Below are positions 34,763-47,354 of a stretch of DNA of 64,000 nt, in pieces. A model generated the notes under the pieces. That model searched no databases, was not told the DNA's origin, and saw only the letters and a list, made by a program, of their open reading frames with translations. Origin of the DNA: Struthidea cinerea (lineage: Eukaryota > Chordata > Aves > Passeriformes > Corcoracidae); assembly GCA_013397865.1 (NCBI GenBank), contig VZTI01001134.1, positions 149,581 to 213,580 on the forward strand, given 5' to 3'. How positions within the stretch are numbered: position 1 is the first letter of the stretch; each line of letters opens with the position of its first letter. The position numbers and the translations under genes are program-made.

Positions 34763-36888
34763 CCACTTGGAAGTAGCCGAGCAGCGCGGCAGAGCCGCTG
34801 GCGGCCGCGGCGCCGGCAGCCGCTGTCCCCGCCGAGCCCGGCGCGCACCTCCGGGGGCGGTGCCTGGAGCGGGGGGCGGCGGNGCGCCCGGCCCGGCCGG
34901 GGCGGGGGGGCTGCGGCCAGACCGAGCTCCGCCGCTGGCTGGAAGGAAAAAGGAGTTTGCAGGGGGAAGAAATGCAGAACTGCGGTATCTGCGCCCGGGC
35001 AGGCGGCATCCGAGATCGGGAGCGAGAAATAAAAACTGTCTGGGAGGAAGTTTGCTAAAGCTCTGATACGTTGCGGAGGAGGGGTTCCCCCAAAGCCTTT
35101 AAAAGGCAAAACTTGTATTGCTGTGGGGTTTTTTTAAACTTCACAATGTTCTTGGTTTCCCTGTCCGCCCCCCGTGCCATTCCTTAACTTAAGCATCTGA
35201 CAGCTAAAACTCTTTACAACAGCTGAAAATACTGCCCAGCCGGCTGATCCCAAGGGTTCTGTCTGCTTCCTGCAGCAGCGGACCTGCCTGAAGCACTGCA
35301 GAGGGAATGCCTACCCTTCTGACACACGGACCAAGACACTTGAGATCCAGAGGCACAGCTTGCTTTGGAAGGTGCCAGCCCGTTGTGTTAGGATTTCCCA
35401 CCTAAAGCACAGAAAACTGGAGGTGCCAAAAACATCCCGAACCTTGCTGGAGGCAGCTGGTAGGAGAGGTCGGGCAGGATTCCAGAGCAACAGCATCATC
35501 GTTTTGCACTCTTGCATCAAAAGCTGAACAAACCCAACAAGTTACTTCTTCTAGGCAGACATAGGTATTGAGAGGGAGAAGCAGAGGGAGATGTGCCACA
35601 CTTTGTGCCACTGTGTGCCAGGGCTTCAGCCCGAGCAGGCATGGCTCTACTGGTGCCACAGACTGCTGATCTGGACTAAAGCTTTTGGTAATGGCTTTGG
35701 GGTAACTGCCACTCCCAGGGGGCCAAAGGCCATTTCTGGACACCAAGGGAGAGTTGTGGCCACGGCAGAGTGCTCACAAACCCACCTCAGGCTGCACCTG
35801 TGAGGTTGAGTGCTGTTTTCCAGGGGCAGGCCTGGACTGAGTGATTCCACAGAACCGTCGGGCAGACCCTGGAGGCCTCCTGGCAGAAAGACCCCAGTAC
35901 CTGGTGCCAGGAGAGGGACAGAGGCCCTCCCTGAGAGACTCCCTCCACCACAGCGGCAAATACGAAACCTCCCTGCTTCACTTCTGGTTGCTCTGCAGGA
36001 GCTGTTCTTTGACTACAGCCTCACTGGAAGGACTGACAACCTCATAAGGAGCCTGAAGCATGCAAATTTTCCTGCCAATGCCCTTGAGCACCAAGGTGTT
36101 TTCAGTACATGAGAACAAAGGGCACTGTAACTGTTTCCCATTTGCTGGGTGTTGTGTCTTTCTTTGACTTGGGTCTTTGCCTATCTGGGAGCTGCAAGGG
36201 AATGTCTCCGGGGTGCGCTCAAGGCTCTTGTGCCTGCAGCAGGGAGATAATAAGTCACACATGAAGCAGAAACCGCAGCTGCAGCCGGAGAAGGAAGGGG
36301 TGGGCTGGGAACCAGGTGGGACACTCTCACCTTCTGCACCTCTTCCTTTCTGTGTTTGTCCCTGCCATGGCTCTCCAGGCAGCAGCTCTTCAGGTGGCTG
36401 TTTTGGCCACCCAAAGTGCCAGGCAGTAAAAAGGCACCAACTCAGGTCCTCTCAGTGATTCAGGAAACTTACACCAGGGCTCCTCTGAGAAGGCAGATCC
36501 TCACCTCTGCTTTCTGCTTCGATCTGCATCTCTCTTTTCTAACCCATCCTCGCATAGCACGCCCACCTCTTGCCCCATGGGATGGCTGCCTCCCACCTGA
36601 TCTCAGCCTGCTGTGTGCAAACAGAAAGTGGTAAGGTGAACACGTTCTTCGCTGGCATTTCACTGCTCATGTGGCACCTGCCCAGACCGGCGATACAGGA
36701 CCTGAGGCAGGAGAAGGCCATATGCAGCACCTGATTTGCCAGATCCCAGCTCTTGGTGGGTTTTAAAAATCATCTCAAGAAAACCTTTAAGACTCCTCAT
36801 TTAAGAAACTAGGAAACAGCCTCAGCTGTTCACCTCTAGCATTTCACCTCTTAATTCCCATGACTCTTGGAAGAGATGTCCGTTATGA

Positions 36889-36940
36889 GGAGCCTTGTGG
36901 GTCTCTTCCAGCTCATCATGTTCTGTGATTCTGTGTGAGC
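36889..36940 (+). mobile_element. CR1 LINE 3'-end remnant, plus strand
   Basis: The stretch reads agccttgtgggtctcttcca and ends gttctgtgattctgtg, matching the well-known 3' end of bird CR1 elements (..TTGTGGGTCCCTTCCA.. then repeats of ATTCTATG) with changes. Only about 50 bp are clear; sequence before it is too decayed to assign. CR1 has no poly(A) tail and ends in short octamer-like repeats, as seen here. Confidence 0.6.
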
Positions 36941-37799
36941 CTGGCAGCAGGACCTGGCATGGTGGGGGGAGCCCGGGGAGGCAGGGGGGAACTGGGCTGA
37001 TCGGAGCCATCAGCTGAGAGCCACAGCAGTGAAAAACATGGAGAGTGTGCTGGTAGAGGCACCACAGTAACCCTGCCGGAGGATGAGGCTTCGCTAAACC
37101 AACACATAGACATGAAGTCTGAGACTGTGAGGAGAGGTGGGAAGCAAGGTCATAGCTCTTGTAATTGCAGCCAAACTTTAAAACATAATTAAGGTGCAAT
37201 CTCAGCTCTTAAAAAAACTCTGTCCCTAATTAAAACAGAATTGAAGTAATTATTGTGGGAGAAAGCAGGCTCTGCCCCTCCCTGATCTACAGTTCCAGCA
37301 GTGTTGTGAAGGTTATCTCTATAAAATTGCTCTTTAAAAACACGTACATATATACATACTCACTGGTGAATTATATATGGAATGAATACTTCACAAAATA
37401 AGGCTGAAAGCCATATTCTTAATAACCACACCATATCAATTAGCGCCCATAAAGAAGAGGAGGAGACATGCTGTGGGCAGTCTAGTTCAGCTCCAGCCCT
37501 AGCTGGGAAAAACATCTGTCAGCAGCAGCAAATAGGCACTATGCTGCCAACTGCTCTGAATCTTTAGCTTCAAATAGAGAATTCAGCCTTTGGGATGTAG
37601 AAGTGCTGCAGAGATTGTGTGGGGGATGGAAATCCCACTTGCCCTAGGTGAAGGGCAAGGAGCTGCTTGTCTGGGTCTAGAAGATTATTGGGCAGGATGA
37701 ATTAATGTGTGACTGTGGTCCTTATCTCTGTGGAATTATCTGTATGTCCCCTGAGAAGGAAAACACCCCTATCCTTGCTCTAACCTGTGCCTGAGTCAA

Positions 37800-38136
37800 A
37801 GAATAGAGTCATAGAATGGTTTGGGTTGGAAGGAACCTTAAAGGTCGTCTTATTCCAACCCCGCTGCCATAGGGAGGGCACCTTACACTACATCAGGTTG
37901 CGCAAAGTCCCATCCAGCCTGGCCTTGAACACTTCCAAGGATGGGGCAGCCACAATGTCTCCAGGCAATCTGTTCCAGTGCCTCCCCATCATCACAGTAA
38001 AGAATTTCCTCCTAACATCTAATTTAAATTTCTCCTTTTTTACTTCAAAACCATTCTCCTTTGTCTTATTACTTTCTGCCCATGTGAAAAGGCAACCTCC
38101 CTCTTTGCTATAAACTCCCTTTACTGGAAGGCTGAG
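37800..38136 (-). mobile_element. CR1 LINE 3' end, truncated copy, minus strand
   Basis: Read on the plus strand it starts agagtcatagaatggtttgg, continues with gttggaaggaaccttaaagg and ttccaacccc, then ccagcctggccttgaacac and ccattctcctttgtcttatt, and fades near tttactggaaggctg. This is the reverse complement of the 3' untranslated end and last coding part of CR1, the main LINE family of birds. The copy is truncated at its 5' end, as most CR1 copies are, and has point changes, so it is inactive. It lies antisense to the plus strand and in the same direction as KALRN. Confidence 0.92.
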
Positions 38137-39850
38137 TCACAGGTGTTCTTTGAGGAAACATCTCCTGGCACCACACTCCAAACACTTCAATCATTACCTG
38201 CAGTGGATGGAACAAGAAAATTTTATGGCCCTGACTGGCTGCATCTAAAGTTCAGGCCATTAGCAGTGTGCCTGCACCATAGGCCACGAGTGCTGCCCTG
38301 CCCAACACAGATGATGGAGGGGAAGTCATCTCAGTCTAATGTCAAGATGACAAGGGAATTACTTCTGTCTACTCTTAAATACACCTTTAGGAATTCCCTG
38401 GGCATATGAGTTCCCCTTTCATATGACATCTGAGAACGTCTGTGAAAAGCACTGTTGTTGCAGTGGGGAAATAAGTTCTAATACTTTTACCCAGCCTTCC
38501 TGAGAAAAATTTGGGGTGAAAGATGGAACACAGATTTTTTCACTGCCTTCAGTGCTCCCTCACACCTGCAGCAGCTATTTTATTTTTTTAGGTTATAAAC
38601 GGAGGGATCTATCTGAGGGAAACACAAAATAAGGAGGGGATGTAAACTGGCATGGCTTCATTTTGGGTCAACACGAATGCAGTGAAATACGCCTGGCCCA
38701 GATTGCCCTGGAGGTCTGTAATGCAGAACAGCAGTGACAATATCTCTCCCATAGTAACAGGTGCTGTTTCCTTCCCCCCATCACATGCATAGGGAGATGA
38801 ATAATGTAATAGCTGTCAGGAGCATCTGTTCATTACTTATGCAAGTCAATTCCACATTGTGCTTTAGGGTGTAAAGAGATCTCTGCAGAAAATCCATCCC
38901 TATGGACATCACTGTCACAGAATAAGGTGTACTACGGTTGATTTATTTTTTTAATCCAATGAAGCTTAAGTATTAGCTACCCATTTCTTAGGGAGGGATA
39001 GCAAACCAACTATCTACCAGAAATAACTCATGGATGGCAAAAGGAAGATGGATTTGTACAGTTTTAAAGCCATCAGTTAAATATGTGGTGTGGCTTGCAG
39101 AGTCAAACTCAGATAGTGTAAAGGCATGCATGAAATTTAAGTTTTGTTAATAGGGAGAGGTAGGTACCTCTACAGAGCAGTTCAGAGGGTGCAGACAGGA
39201 CAGCAAACATGGATGTTCTGAAAACCAGCCAGTGAGAACCACCAGGAGTAAGGACTTAGCAGAACTTGTTTTCAGATTGTGGACTTGTTTCAGCTCATGG
39301 AGAAATCAGGAGTTACACTGCCGCTTCAGGACCCCAGTAGATGCCGGTTTCGTTACTCATTCTGTCACTTGCTTTCTGGGTGACTTTCGGGGAAAAAATT
39401 ACCATTTCATGCCTCAATTTTCCGATGTGCAATAAAAGGATATCAGCATTTCACATTCCCTTTAAAGTGGTCTGAAACAGACATCCTACACTGAACAAGA
39501 AGAGCTGTCATTGTTAGCTATGTCTTGAAATGAGTGTGGCAAAATGTGGCTCTGGCACTACTGGCCTTTGGAAACAGTATTAAAAAGCACCTTGATCAGT
39601 ATGTCTTGCCTGCAAATGCTACTCGTGAAACCAGGTAAATCTGAACAACTGGAGGGAAACAGATTGGCAGAGTGAAGCAGTCCTTGCTCAACCAGCACAT
39701 TTCAGTACATTATTCTTGGCTCTGGCTCCAGCTATTTTCAACAGCACTAAACAGTCATTAGATTAAATCAAATGAACCACATTCTTTAAAAATAGCCAGA
39801 GCCTTGTCGTGCCAGTTGGAAAAAACAACAAGTTTATTGGGTACTAAAAC

Positions 39851-39883
39851 AGATAAAATAAATTAAAAATAAATAAATAAACA
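39851..39883. repeat. (TAAA)-rich simple repeat
   Basis: A short AT-rich tract of TAAA-type units, ending aataaataaataaac. Ordinary intronic microsatellite. Confidence 0.6.
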
Positions 39884-42800
39884 GAGTCATAGTCCCTCCT
39901 GGTGCAAGAGAGCACAACTCCAAGGAGAGGTTTTTGGCTCCTCAGTTCAGCACAGTGGTAGGTAAAAGAAGAACATTCTCAACTAGCTAAACCAAACAAA
40001 TTAAGAACAAATATAGACAGTCCAGAACAACCTCCATGCTGGACTGCAATGTAGGCATATGTTCAGCAAATGTTAGGATATATCATTCTTATCCCTCTGC
40101 TGTGGATGTCAGCACAGGATGGATTTATGGCAGCTTAGAAGAGTTGCCATGACCTAACAGCATCCTGGCACACCAACTCTACTGTAAAGCCAAAGGCCAC
40201 AGCCAGACCCATCTGCTCTGCTGTGATGGACCTCACCTTTACATACTGCTCACCCAGCTCTCCCAAACATTGTAAGTTTTACTGACACCAGCCTTTCTTT
40301 CCTTATTCACAACCCATCTTCTCTCTTTCTCTGCATTCTGTAAAGAAGGACTAGTCTACAGAAGGAGAGAAGTTACTTGGAGACTTATCAACGAAAGTAT
40401 CTTAAAAAGATCATCAAGTAAAGGTGGATGACCGTAGAGCACACCACAGAATAAGATACACATATTTGCTTTCATGTGGCTCAGTCTGTCTCAAGGGAAT
40501 TTAGAGTTGTCCCCAAAATATTCATGTAGGTACAACCTAGGATAGTTTCACCCGCTCTCGGGAGCAGAACATGCCTGCAGAACACATGTGCCCCTTCAAC
40601 CTCCAGCCTAGCTTTGCCTCTCAGAGATCTCAGAACGGATTCCTACATTATCCAGTTCCTCTGGTTTCCTGGGCACAGGATCAATTCTCCTATATATACA
40701 GCTTCTTCCTAAGCAGTAACCATTTGCTGACTGAGTTGCTTAAGAAAACAGTTACAAGCTGGTGCAAAGTACAGCCCCGTTACCATCCTCCCAGACCTCA
40801 GTGTAGGCTCACCTGCTCCTGGACTGGCTCTACCACTTCAGCAAGGTCTTGTGTCAGAAGAGGGGACTTGTCTGGCCCGCCAGCAGCACCACCAGATGAG
40901 TTACGCTCAGATGAGGCTGCAGCAAAGAGCCTCACCTCACAAACCAGTGTGACCTGGGAGGCCCCGTAAGCGAAACCACACACCACATTGTGTTGGTACA
41001 CTATTGATTGGTTTCTGGGGAGCTGTGCTGGATGGTGGGCACATCCTGAATGCGCTACTGGCCAGAATAAAAAAACCCCAACCCTTCAGCAGAGAAGAAT
41101 GAAACAGAAATTTAAAGCAGCTTTTGTGTTCGTTTCCTGAAGCACTTATCTCCATTAGAACAGAGACATATCTTTGGGAGTTACAGCAATACCCAATGAC
41201 AGAAGACAAGGAGCATTAAAGTGCTGCCTTTTGGACATGTTTTGGCTCCTGTCTTACTGTGTTGGGCCTCGGTGGGGAAATCGGGAGCCTATCTCAGCCC
41301 ATCATGGTCTGCTTTCCAAGACAAACAGGCACCTCACCCACTTGTGCATGACAAAGGTGAGTTGTTCTAGCAACTACAAACTAACAGTGTAAGAAAAATA
41401 TTCCTGGCCCGCTTGTCCCAGCTTGCCTGAGGTTGTTCTATTTGGATGCTAGAAGCCACAGCTGATTTTCCTTTAAATGCCATTTCTCTTTCTTTAGAGT
41501 AAGTTGTTACCTGTTTTGGTTTGTTTGTTTGTTTAATGGAAGAGTATTCAGACTATTTTCCTGAGATGTTCTGCAGCAAATTGCAAGTTCTGTTCATCGC
41601 CTTTCCCCCATCCAGTACCTGACACAAACAGGGTTCAAGGCAAGCTAAAAGAAAAATTTAAAAACTGGCACACACTATTTGCTACTTAGAGAGAAAATTT
41701 TCTCTGCCTGGCCAATCTGAGGGAATTGCACTGGAATTAAAATAAAATTCAATGTCAGTATTGTAAAGGCTTATATTTATTTGGGCCAAATTACTGCATT
41801 AACTGTATTTTCCACTTCCCTTTTATTCTAAGGTGAAAAGAACGCAGAGCAGTTCTTACCAGGCAATGTTTAAGATGGCAAAGCTTTCTGATTTACAATA
41901 CCAGATCTAAGACAAGCATAAAAGAATCCGTAAAGCTGCTATTGAAACTTATGGCAGGTATAAATAACAAGGGCACATATAACAGGCAGCCTGCTGTGCA
42001 GAGAATTGAAAAAAAAAAGTAGTTTTAAAGCTATTTTTATCAGCTGGTGGAATGACTGGCTAGAAAACAACCATTCTTCTTTCTTTAGTGTGGAGAACCT
42101 CTGCCTGCTTTCATTCTTTGGTGTCCATATAGCAGCAGTTAGGATATTTTGAGGATGTTAGCTCTCTGACAGGCAGGATTTCTGCTGATACCCTGTACAG
42201 AAATGCTGGTCCTGGGAATGCCAGGGAGTGATTGCCAGTCTAGCATTGAAAACTCTCCCCTTCTGCTTGGTACCATCAGACATTGCCTAGAGCTGGATTT
42301 CTACACATTGGAATTTCCAGTCACTACAAGACAGAAAACCCTCTTGTCTTTCTGTGAGAAGGACAAGTACATGATGTCATGGAGTACTTTGTAATTCCTA
42401 TGTTCAGGCAATCTCTTGGTATGTAACAGTTCCACATTACATGATAGTTCCATGAGCACTTTGAGTTGTCAAGAGCCAACAGTCCTGCCAAATCCCTTTG
42501 TTGTTTTTTCTGTCTCTCCCAGGTGCCTGCTCCTTCCTGCTGCTTCCCCTGTGCCAACAGAAATGTTTGTGCAGCCTCTCAGTGAATCTGATCCGCAAGT
42601 GGATCCAGGTTAAAATTAACTTAGTGGGCAAAAAAAGCTTTGTTTTAGCCCAGATCGGTTCCTTGGTTTGCCCTTGTTCTCCTGTCAGTATCGCTCAGAT
42701 TTCACTGCTAAAGCCTCAAGCTGTGTGGCTGTTGCATCATCTGGACTGCTGTGCTGTCGTCTGGTCTGGGTGATCCCACTTGCTGTGGTAGGTCCTGGCT

Positions 42801-45800
42801 GCTCAGGTAGGCACAGGACACATTCCTGATGCTCAGGGAGGTTCAGCCTCCCGGTGTGAGACAAAATCACTACTTCCAGCTAGCTGACAATCTTCTGCTC
42901 AGCTGGGAGAAGCACCAGCCCCCAGTGCTGCTGAGCCCAGGCCTGTCTCTGTTGTGCCTGCATGTCCCGTTTTATGATGGCAATCGGAAGCTGACAGGAG
43001 CAGGATGAGCATTTTTGCATTTTTACGTGCAGAAAGGCACATCTTTGGAACAACGAAAGGCTGCAGCAGATTGAACACTGCAGAACGTGTCGAGCTCCCA
43101 GGTGAAGGCCGTGTCCCAGCAGCTGTCCTGTGGAGCAGCACTGTGAGCGCACAGCACAACCACAGCAGATCGGTCTGAACAGATGGGCAATGCCATGAGG
43201 GTTACAGGGTGTAAAGCCTGAACTACCTTCCCCAGCCACCCGTGCACAAAGCTTTTTTCAATAAGGTTTTTCACAGGTCAGATTGGCACCGAGAGCACCC
43301 CGATTCCTTCACGCTGCATGAAACATACTTTGACTTTTGTAGTCAGTGAAAGGAAAAATGTTCTTATTTCACTGAGTAGGAGCCCTGCAGAGTTAATAAG
43401 TTCTTTGGTGCTGTTCTGAAGAATGCCATTTGGTTCTTAAAGCCAGAATTTGTTCTCTGGTACCTAAATGCAATTCCCATAGATTTCCAAAGAAACTGGA
43501 TATATGTTTCTTGGCAAAATGCAGTTATTAACTTGAAATCCTGAAAATACGTGAAATCTACAGAGAAAATAAAGAGCTGGGTACAGTCTGGAAGAAGTAA
43601 AATTTAAATGTACAAAGACCTAAAAATACCTTTTAGAAGTGTATCTTGAGTTCAAATATTTCAGTGTTCCTCCCTAGTCTAGGAAATAGAAAAGTGCCCT
43701 TGAAAAATGAACACTGGGTGCTTCTGTTGAACTTGTAATCTTTTTGGTTTGCAAAAGCAAGGGGCAATAAACCCCTCTAGTTTGGCATCAGGCAGCTTAA
43801 TGTTATCGGTGAGAAAAATGGAACCTTAGGTTCACTTCATGAAAGCGGGACTCACCAACACTCATGAGCTGCAAATTGTCTTGCTAAGGAGAAGAAGCCA
43901 GAGCTGCTTTATCAGTGAAGTGTTGGACAGTGTAAGACTACTGTTTTTATCGGAAGGCACACCTTTAGGGAGGCTGGAGGCCATCCCAACCTTTCCTGCA
44001 ATATGCAAGCAATTATCACTAAGCTGTGTAAAATTTAATTTGTATTTTGCAAATTCTGGGAAGAAAAAAAATACTTATTTGTCTGCATTGCACTTCTGCA
44101 GAATCCATTAATTTTTCAATGCATTTAAGAAGAATATATGATACAAATATAAAATAGCACCTTGTAATAAATGCTTAGGACATCCAAGGACAAGAATGGT
44201 TTAACTTCTGTTATCCTGTTCTAGATTGTGAGAGACTTATTTAAACACATTTAAGGAAAATACAGTCAGATAAGGACTCTGTCTTAAAGAAAAGAAAAGT
44301 ACACTTCTGGAGTGAAAGACAACATTTTTATGAAGAATTAACATTCTAATATGACTGGAACGAGCTAATACGAATGGAAAAAAGATACACTGGAATTTAT
44401 GTAGATGACCTCCTGTCCTAGTCTTTTAGACCATCATAGTGGCAGTAACATGAACTCTGCTTTCTAAAACTTGGGATTAATCTGAACTAAGCAAATTTGA
44501 CATGGTTTCAGGCTCTTTTGCAAAATTTGTAATGTGGGAGTAAGTGCTCTGACAAAATGCTTGCGTAAATGACAGGAAAATCAGGCTTCTTGTGTCAGGA
44601 TCAATATATCAAATCTGTGCAGTGTGCTGAAGCAGATACACAGAAACATAATTTCTATTACTGGAAATACATTATTTAATACACATGTGCTTTGCACCAC
44701 AGTTTGCCTATCTCCAGCTCAGACCAGTCAGGGGAATGGGATTTTTAGCAGAACTGGTTCACTTCAAAACATGCTCATAAAGTATTTGTTTAAGATTAGC
44801 AACGGAAGGACCAGCCCAGCAGTACACAGGCCTTGCAGGGCACAAATACCACATTTAGGATTAGTCCCTTTAGCTGCCTGGAAGCTGAAAGAGTGGGGAG
44901 GCAAAACCATCAGATTTTGGGGGAAGCCAAAATCATCAGGTATTAGTATTTGTCTTACTGCAATTCTTGCAAAGACCAGCAGTTATAGATTCAAGCTTTT
45001 TGATGGTGCTACTAAAAGGCACATCCACGGTTTGACATTAAGTTAGTGAGGATGTCAGGCCTGAACCTAGAATCAGCAGTTTACTTTTCCTTCAGACTTA
45101 AACTTTTAAAATTTCAGGGAAAAGGATCAGGCAGTAACTTATAGAATGTTGAGCAAAGCAGAAAACCCTGAGGAACGCAACAATGAGTGGTGGTGCACTG
45201 ACGCTGGTTACACAGCAAAAAGCCCAGGCAAACAACTCCCATCCCACTCCTCACCCCACAGTCCCACATGGATTATGGTTCAATGTCCATCTGTGAAAAT
45301 GCTAAATTTAGTCTGTCCTCGGAGGAAACACAAGACGCAAGTCATGCACATGCTCCAGCTGATCTTTGAGGATGACCTTCCTGTCAGCTCCATGGGCCAA
45401 GCACTACAGAACACCCCGCCCTCACCACACCACTGTGTTTCAAGACTCACAACTAAATACAGAGGAAATAGACTTTACTCAAGGAGCTATTTTTATACCC
45501 TTCCTCCGGGTGCTTGTTTTTCACTGGTGGGGCAGAGGCGTGGGGATGCTCTGGCTGCTGGCTTTGGGTCAGAATTAGTGTAAAACCTTGTGGTACAAAC
45601 TGAGCTGCCTGCTTGCTCCAGTGTCTCTGTACTGCACTGAGGCACTGCAGCTCCCAGGAGGAGAAGAAACAGAAGGCATCTATAAGGTTCCTTTGCAGTT
45701 AATAAAAAGAATATTTGGCCCATTTTCAGCAGGTGCTGCCCCTGGATAACTGTGCAGAGTGCTTTGGATAATCCCTGGCCTGCTCTCTTGACCCTGAGTA

Positions 45801-47187
45801 CCACAGCAGGAGAGCTGAGTCCTTTCTCAGTACAACAACCACTGCTCAGACTCTGTCAGCACCATTTGTGGAGTCCCTTCAAAGGCCCCTCTCCCTGCTC
45901 TGATCCTGCTAACACAAGGGAAGGCTGAGCTCTGCCATTCTATCAGCAGACACCTGCTGGGATCACTGGAGAGCTGAGGACTGGCTTAGAGTCAGGAAGA
46001 TGCCTCTGGTCTTCCCCAAGCCATATGGGATGCTGCACAGCCCACATTACTCTAGGAAATGATCTCAATTACAAGTATTTACTCAGTAGAAATGTCTTTG
46101 GTCTTTGTGATTTCCCAACAGCTGGGACATCAATATGTGAGCAATAAAAATTAAAGAGTCCTCTTCTAGCATGTGTTTGAAGACAAGTTGGGAAAAAAAG
46201 GACTGATGCAGTCTTGTTTGACCAGGTATGCACAGCTGAAGTCCTCTCAGATTGTCCCCTCTCAGAGGGCTTGTGGGGCCAGGAGAGGGCTGTGGTCTCC
46301 CACTCAGCCATCACCTGAGCAGCCAGGGGCCAGCTGGGACCTCCCGTTCATGAGCTGCAGCTGAGGAGGGAGGTTCTCACTTCTCTGCAGGATAGCAAAA
46401 GGGATATATCTGGGTTGGCTTAACCTGGCTGTGGAATAAATGGGCTGGCCCCAGGAAAGCAGGCTGGAAAGGCAGACAGGAGAACCAGGAGCACATGGAG
46501 AATTTATGACCCTAGTCTTCTTGAGGGGCTGTGCAAGAGCTGCGGTCCTGAACCTGACACAGAGAGGGATACCACTACTGAGTTTCTCCACATTTTCCTT
46601 GCCAGACCAGGTGCTGAACCCTTTGGCATTCTTGGTGAATCTCAGCAGTCCACAGCATTTCAAATACCTTCAAATTTTCTTTTCCAGTGATAAAACCAGC
46701 ATAGACACTGTACAGTGAAATTTGGGATTAAGCTGAGAGAGACTAGGTGGATAAATTTTACCCCGTCAGAAGGGGAAGCAAAGTAAACAAGAAAATTTGC
46801 AGGCCTTCTCTCTTTTAAACAAAGAATCCTGTGTTTAAAGTAATAAAAATCCACTGTACAAAAGCAAAGCAACTTCCCCCAAAATAGCCTTTCCTGTTTT
46901 ATCAAAGCATTCATCAAAATTGTCTTTCTCCACAAAAATAAATTTCCAGGTAGAGTACTGGAGGCCTTTTGTTTTGACCAGATAACTGAAGCTGAAGCAA
47001 TAAAGTGACTTTATAATAATAATGTAAGTGACTTTACTGGTACCTGGTATGTCCTAAACAAATCCCTGTGGCTGAATGTAGGTGTTAATATCCAGCGATG
47101 CCATACTGAAAATAAAAAATAATGAACCAGAAACACCACACCAGTGAAATAGGGCTGTTCACAAGCTATGGGCGTGCGGCTCCAACA

Positions 47188-47354
47188 GCCCGCACACTAC
47201 CTGCACCTTGAGAGCAAGGCTCCCACAGCCTGCACACGAGCTGTGCCTGTGACTTGCAGTGCAGGGCGCATCTCCCAAGGATTTTTCAGTACAGTTTTGT
47301 TTTCTTGATGTACCCATCAGGTAAAATCCCTGTTAGAGCTACAAGCATAGTGAT
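47188..47354 (+). repeat. 167-bp direct duplication, copy 1
   Basis: From gcc(c/t)gcacactacctgca to agcatag(t/c)gat the sequence recurs at 51446-51612 with a constant offset of 4258 bp, no gap and only about four differing bases. It includes ccacagcctgcacacgagct and ttttcagtacagttttgttt. No coding frame, LTR ends, poly(A) or flanking repeat was seen. Just upstream, ggctccaacagcccgcacac resembles ggctcccacagcctgcacac inside the unit, so a small older tandem is also present. Confidence 0.9.

Larger units (their letters stand above)
34190..35035. promoter_or_regulatory. KALRN: CpG island with the internal Duet promoter of KALRN
   Basis: GC content and CpG density rise sharply here against AT-rich flanks, peaking at about 34.77-34.92 kb. 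GC boxes are visible, for example GGGGGCGG at 34853-34860, GGGGGGCGG at 34871-34879 and GGGGCGGGG at 34899-34907. The island surrounds the minus-strand Duet start codon at 34626. No convincing TATA box was seen near it; a TTTTAAAG-like site about 475 bp upstream of the ATG (around 35.1 kb) is weak. The transcription start is not fixed by the sequence, and the two single N bases (34717 and 34883) fall inside the island. Confidence 0.75.

Noticed and set aside
35096..35108. TATA box for the Duet promoter (TTTTAAAG on minus)
   Set aside because: It is about 475 bp from the start codon, outside the densest CpG part, and near-palindromic AT runs are common here. A start site cannot be placed on it.
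34243..35109. 288-codon minus ORF covering the Duet exon
   Set aside because: Only its middle 28 codons fit kalirin. It has two N bases, phenylalanine runs from poly-T, a TTG at its nominal start, and it reads past the Duet donor into the minisatellite.
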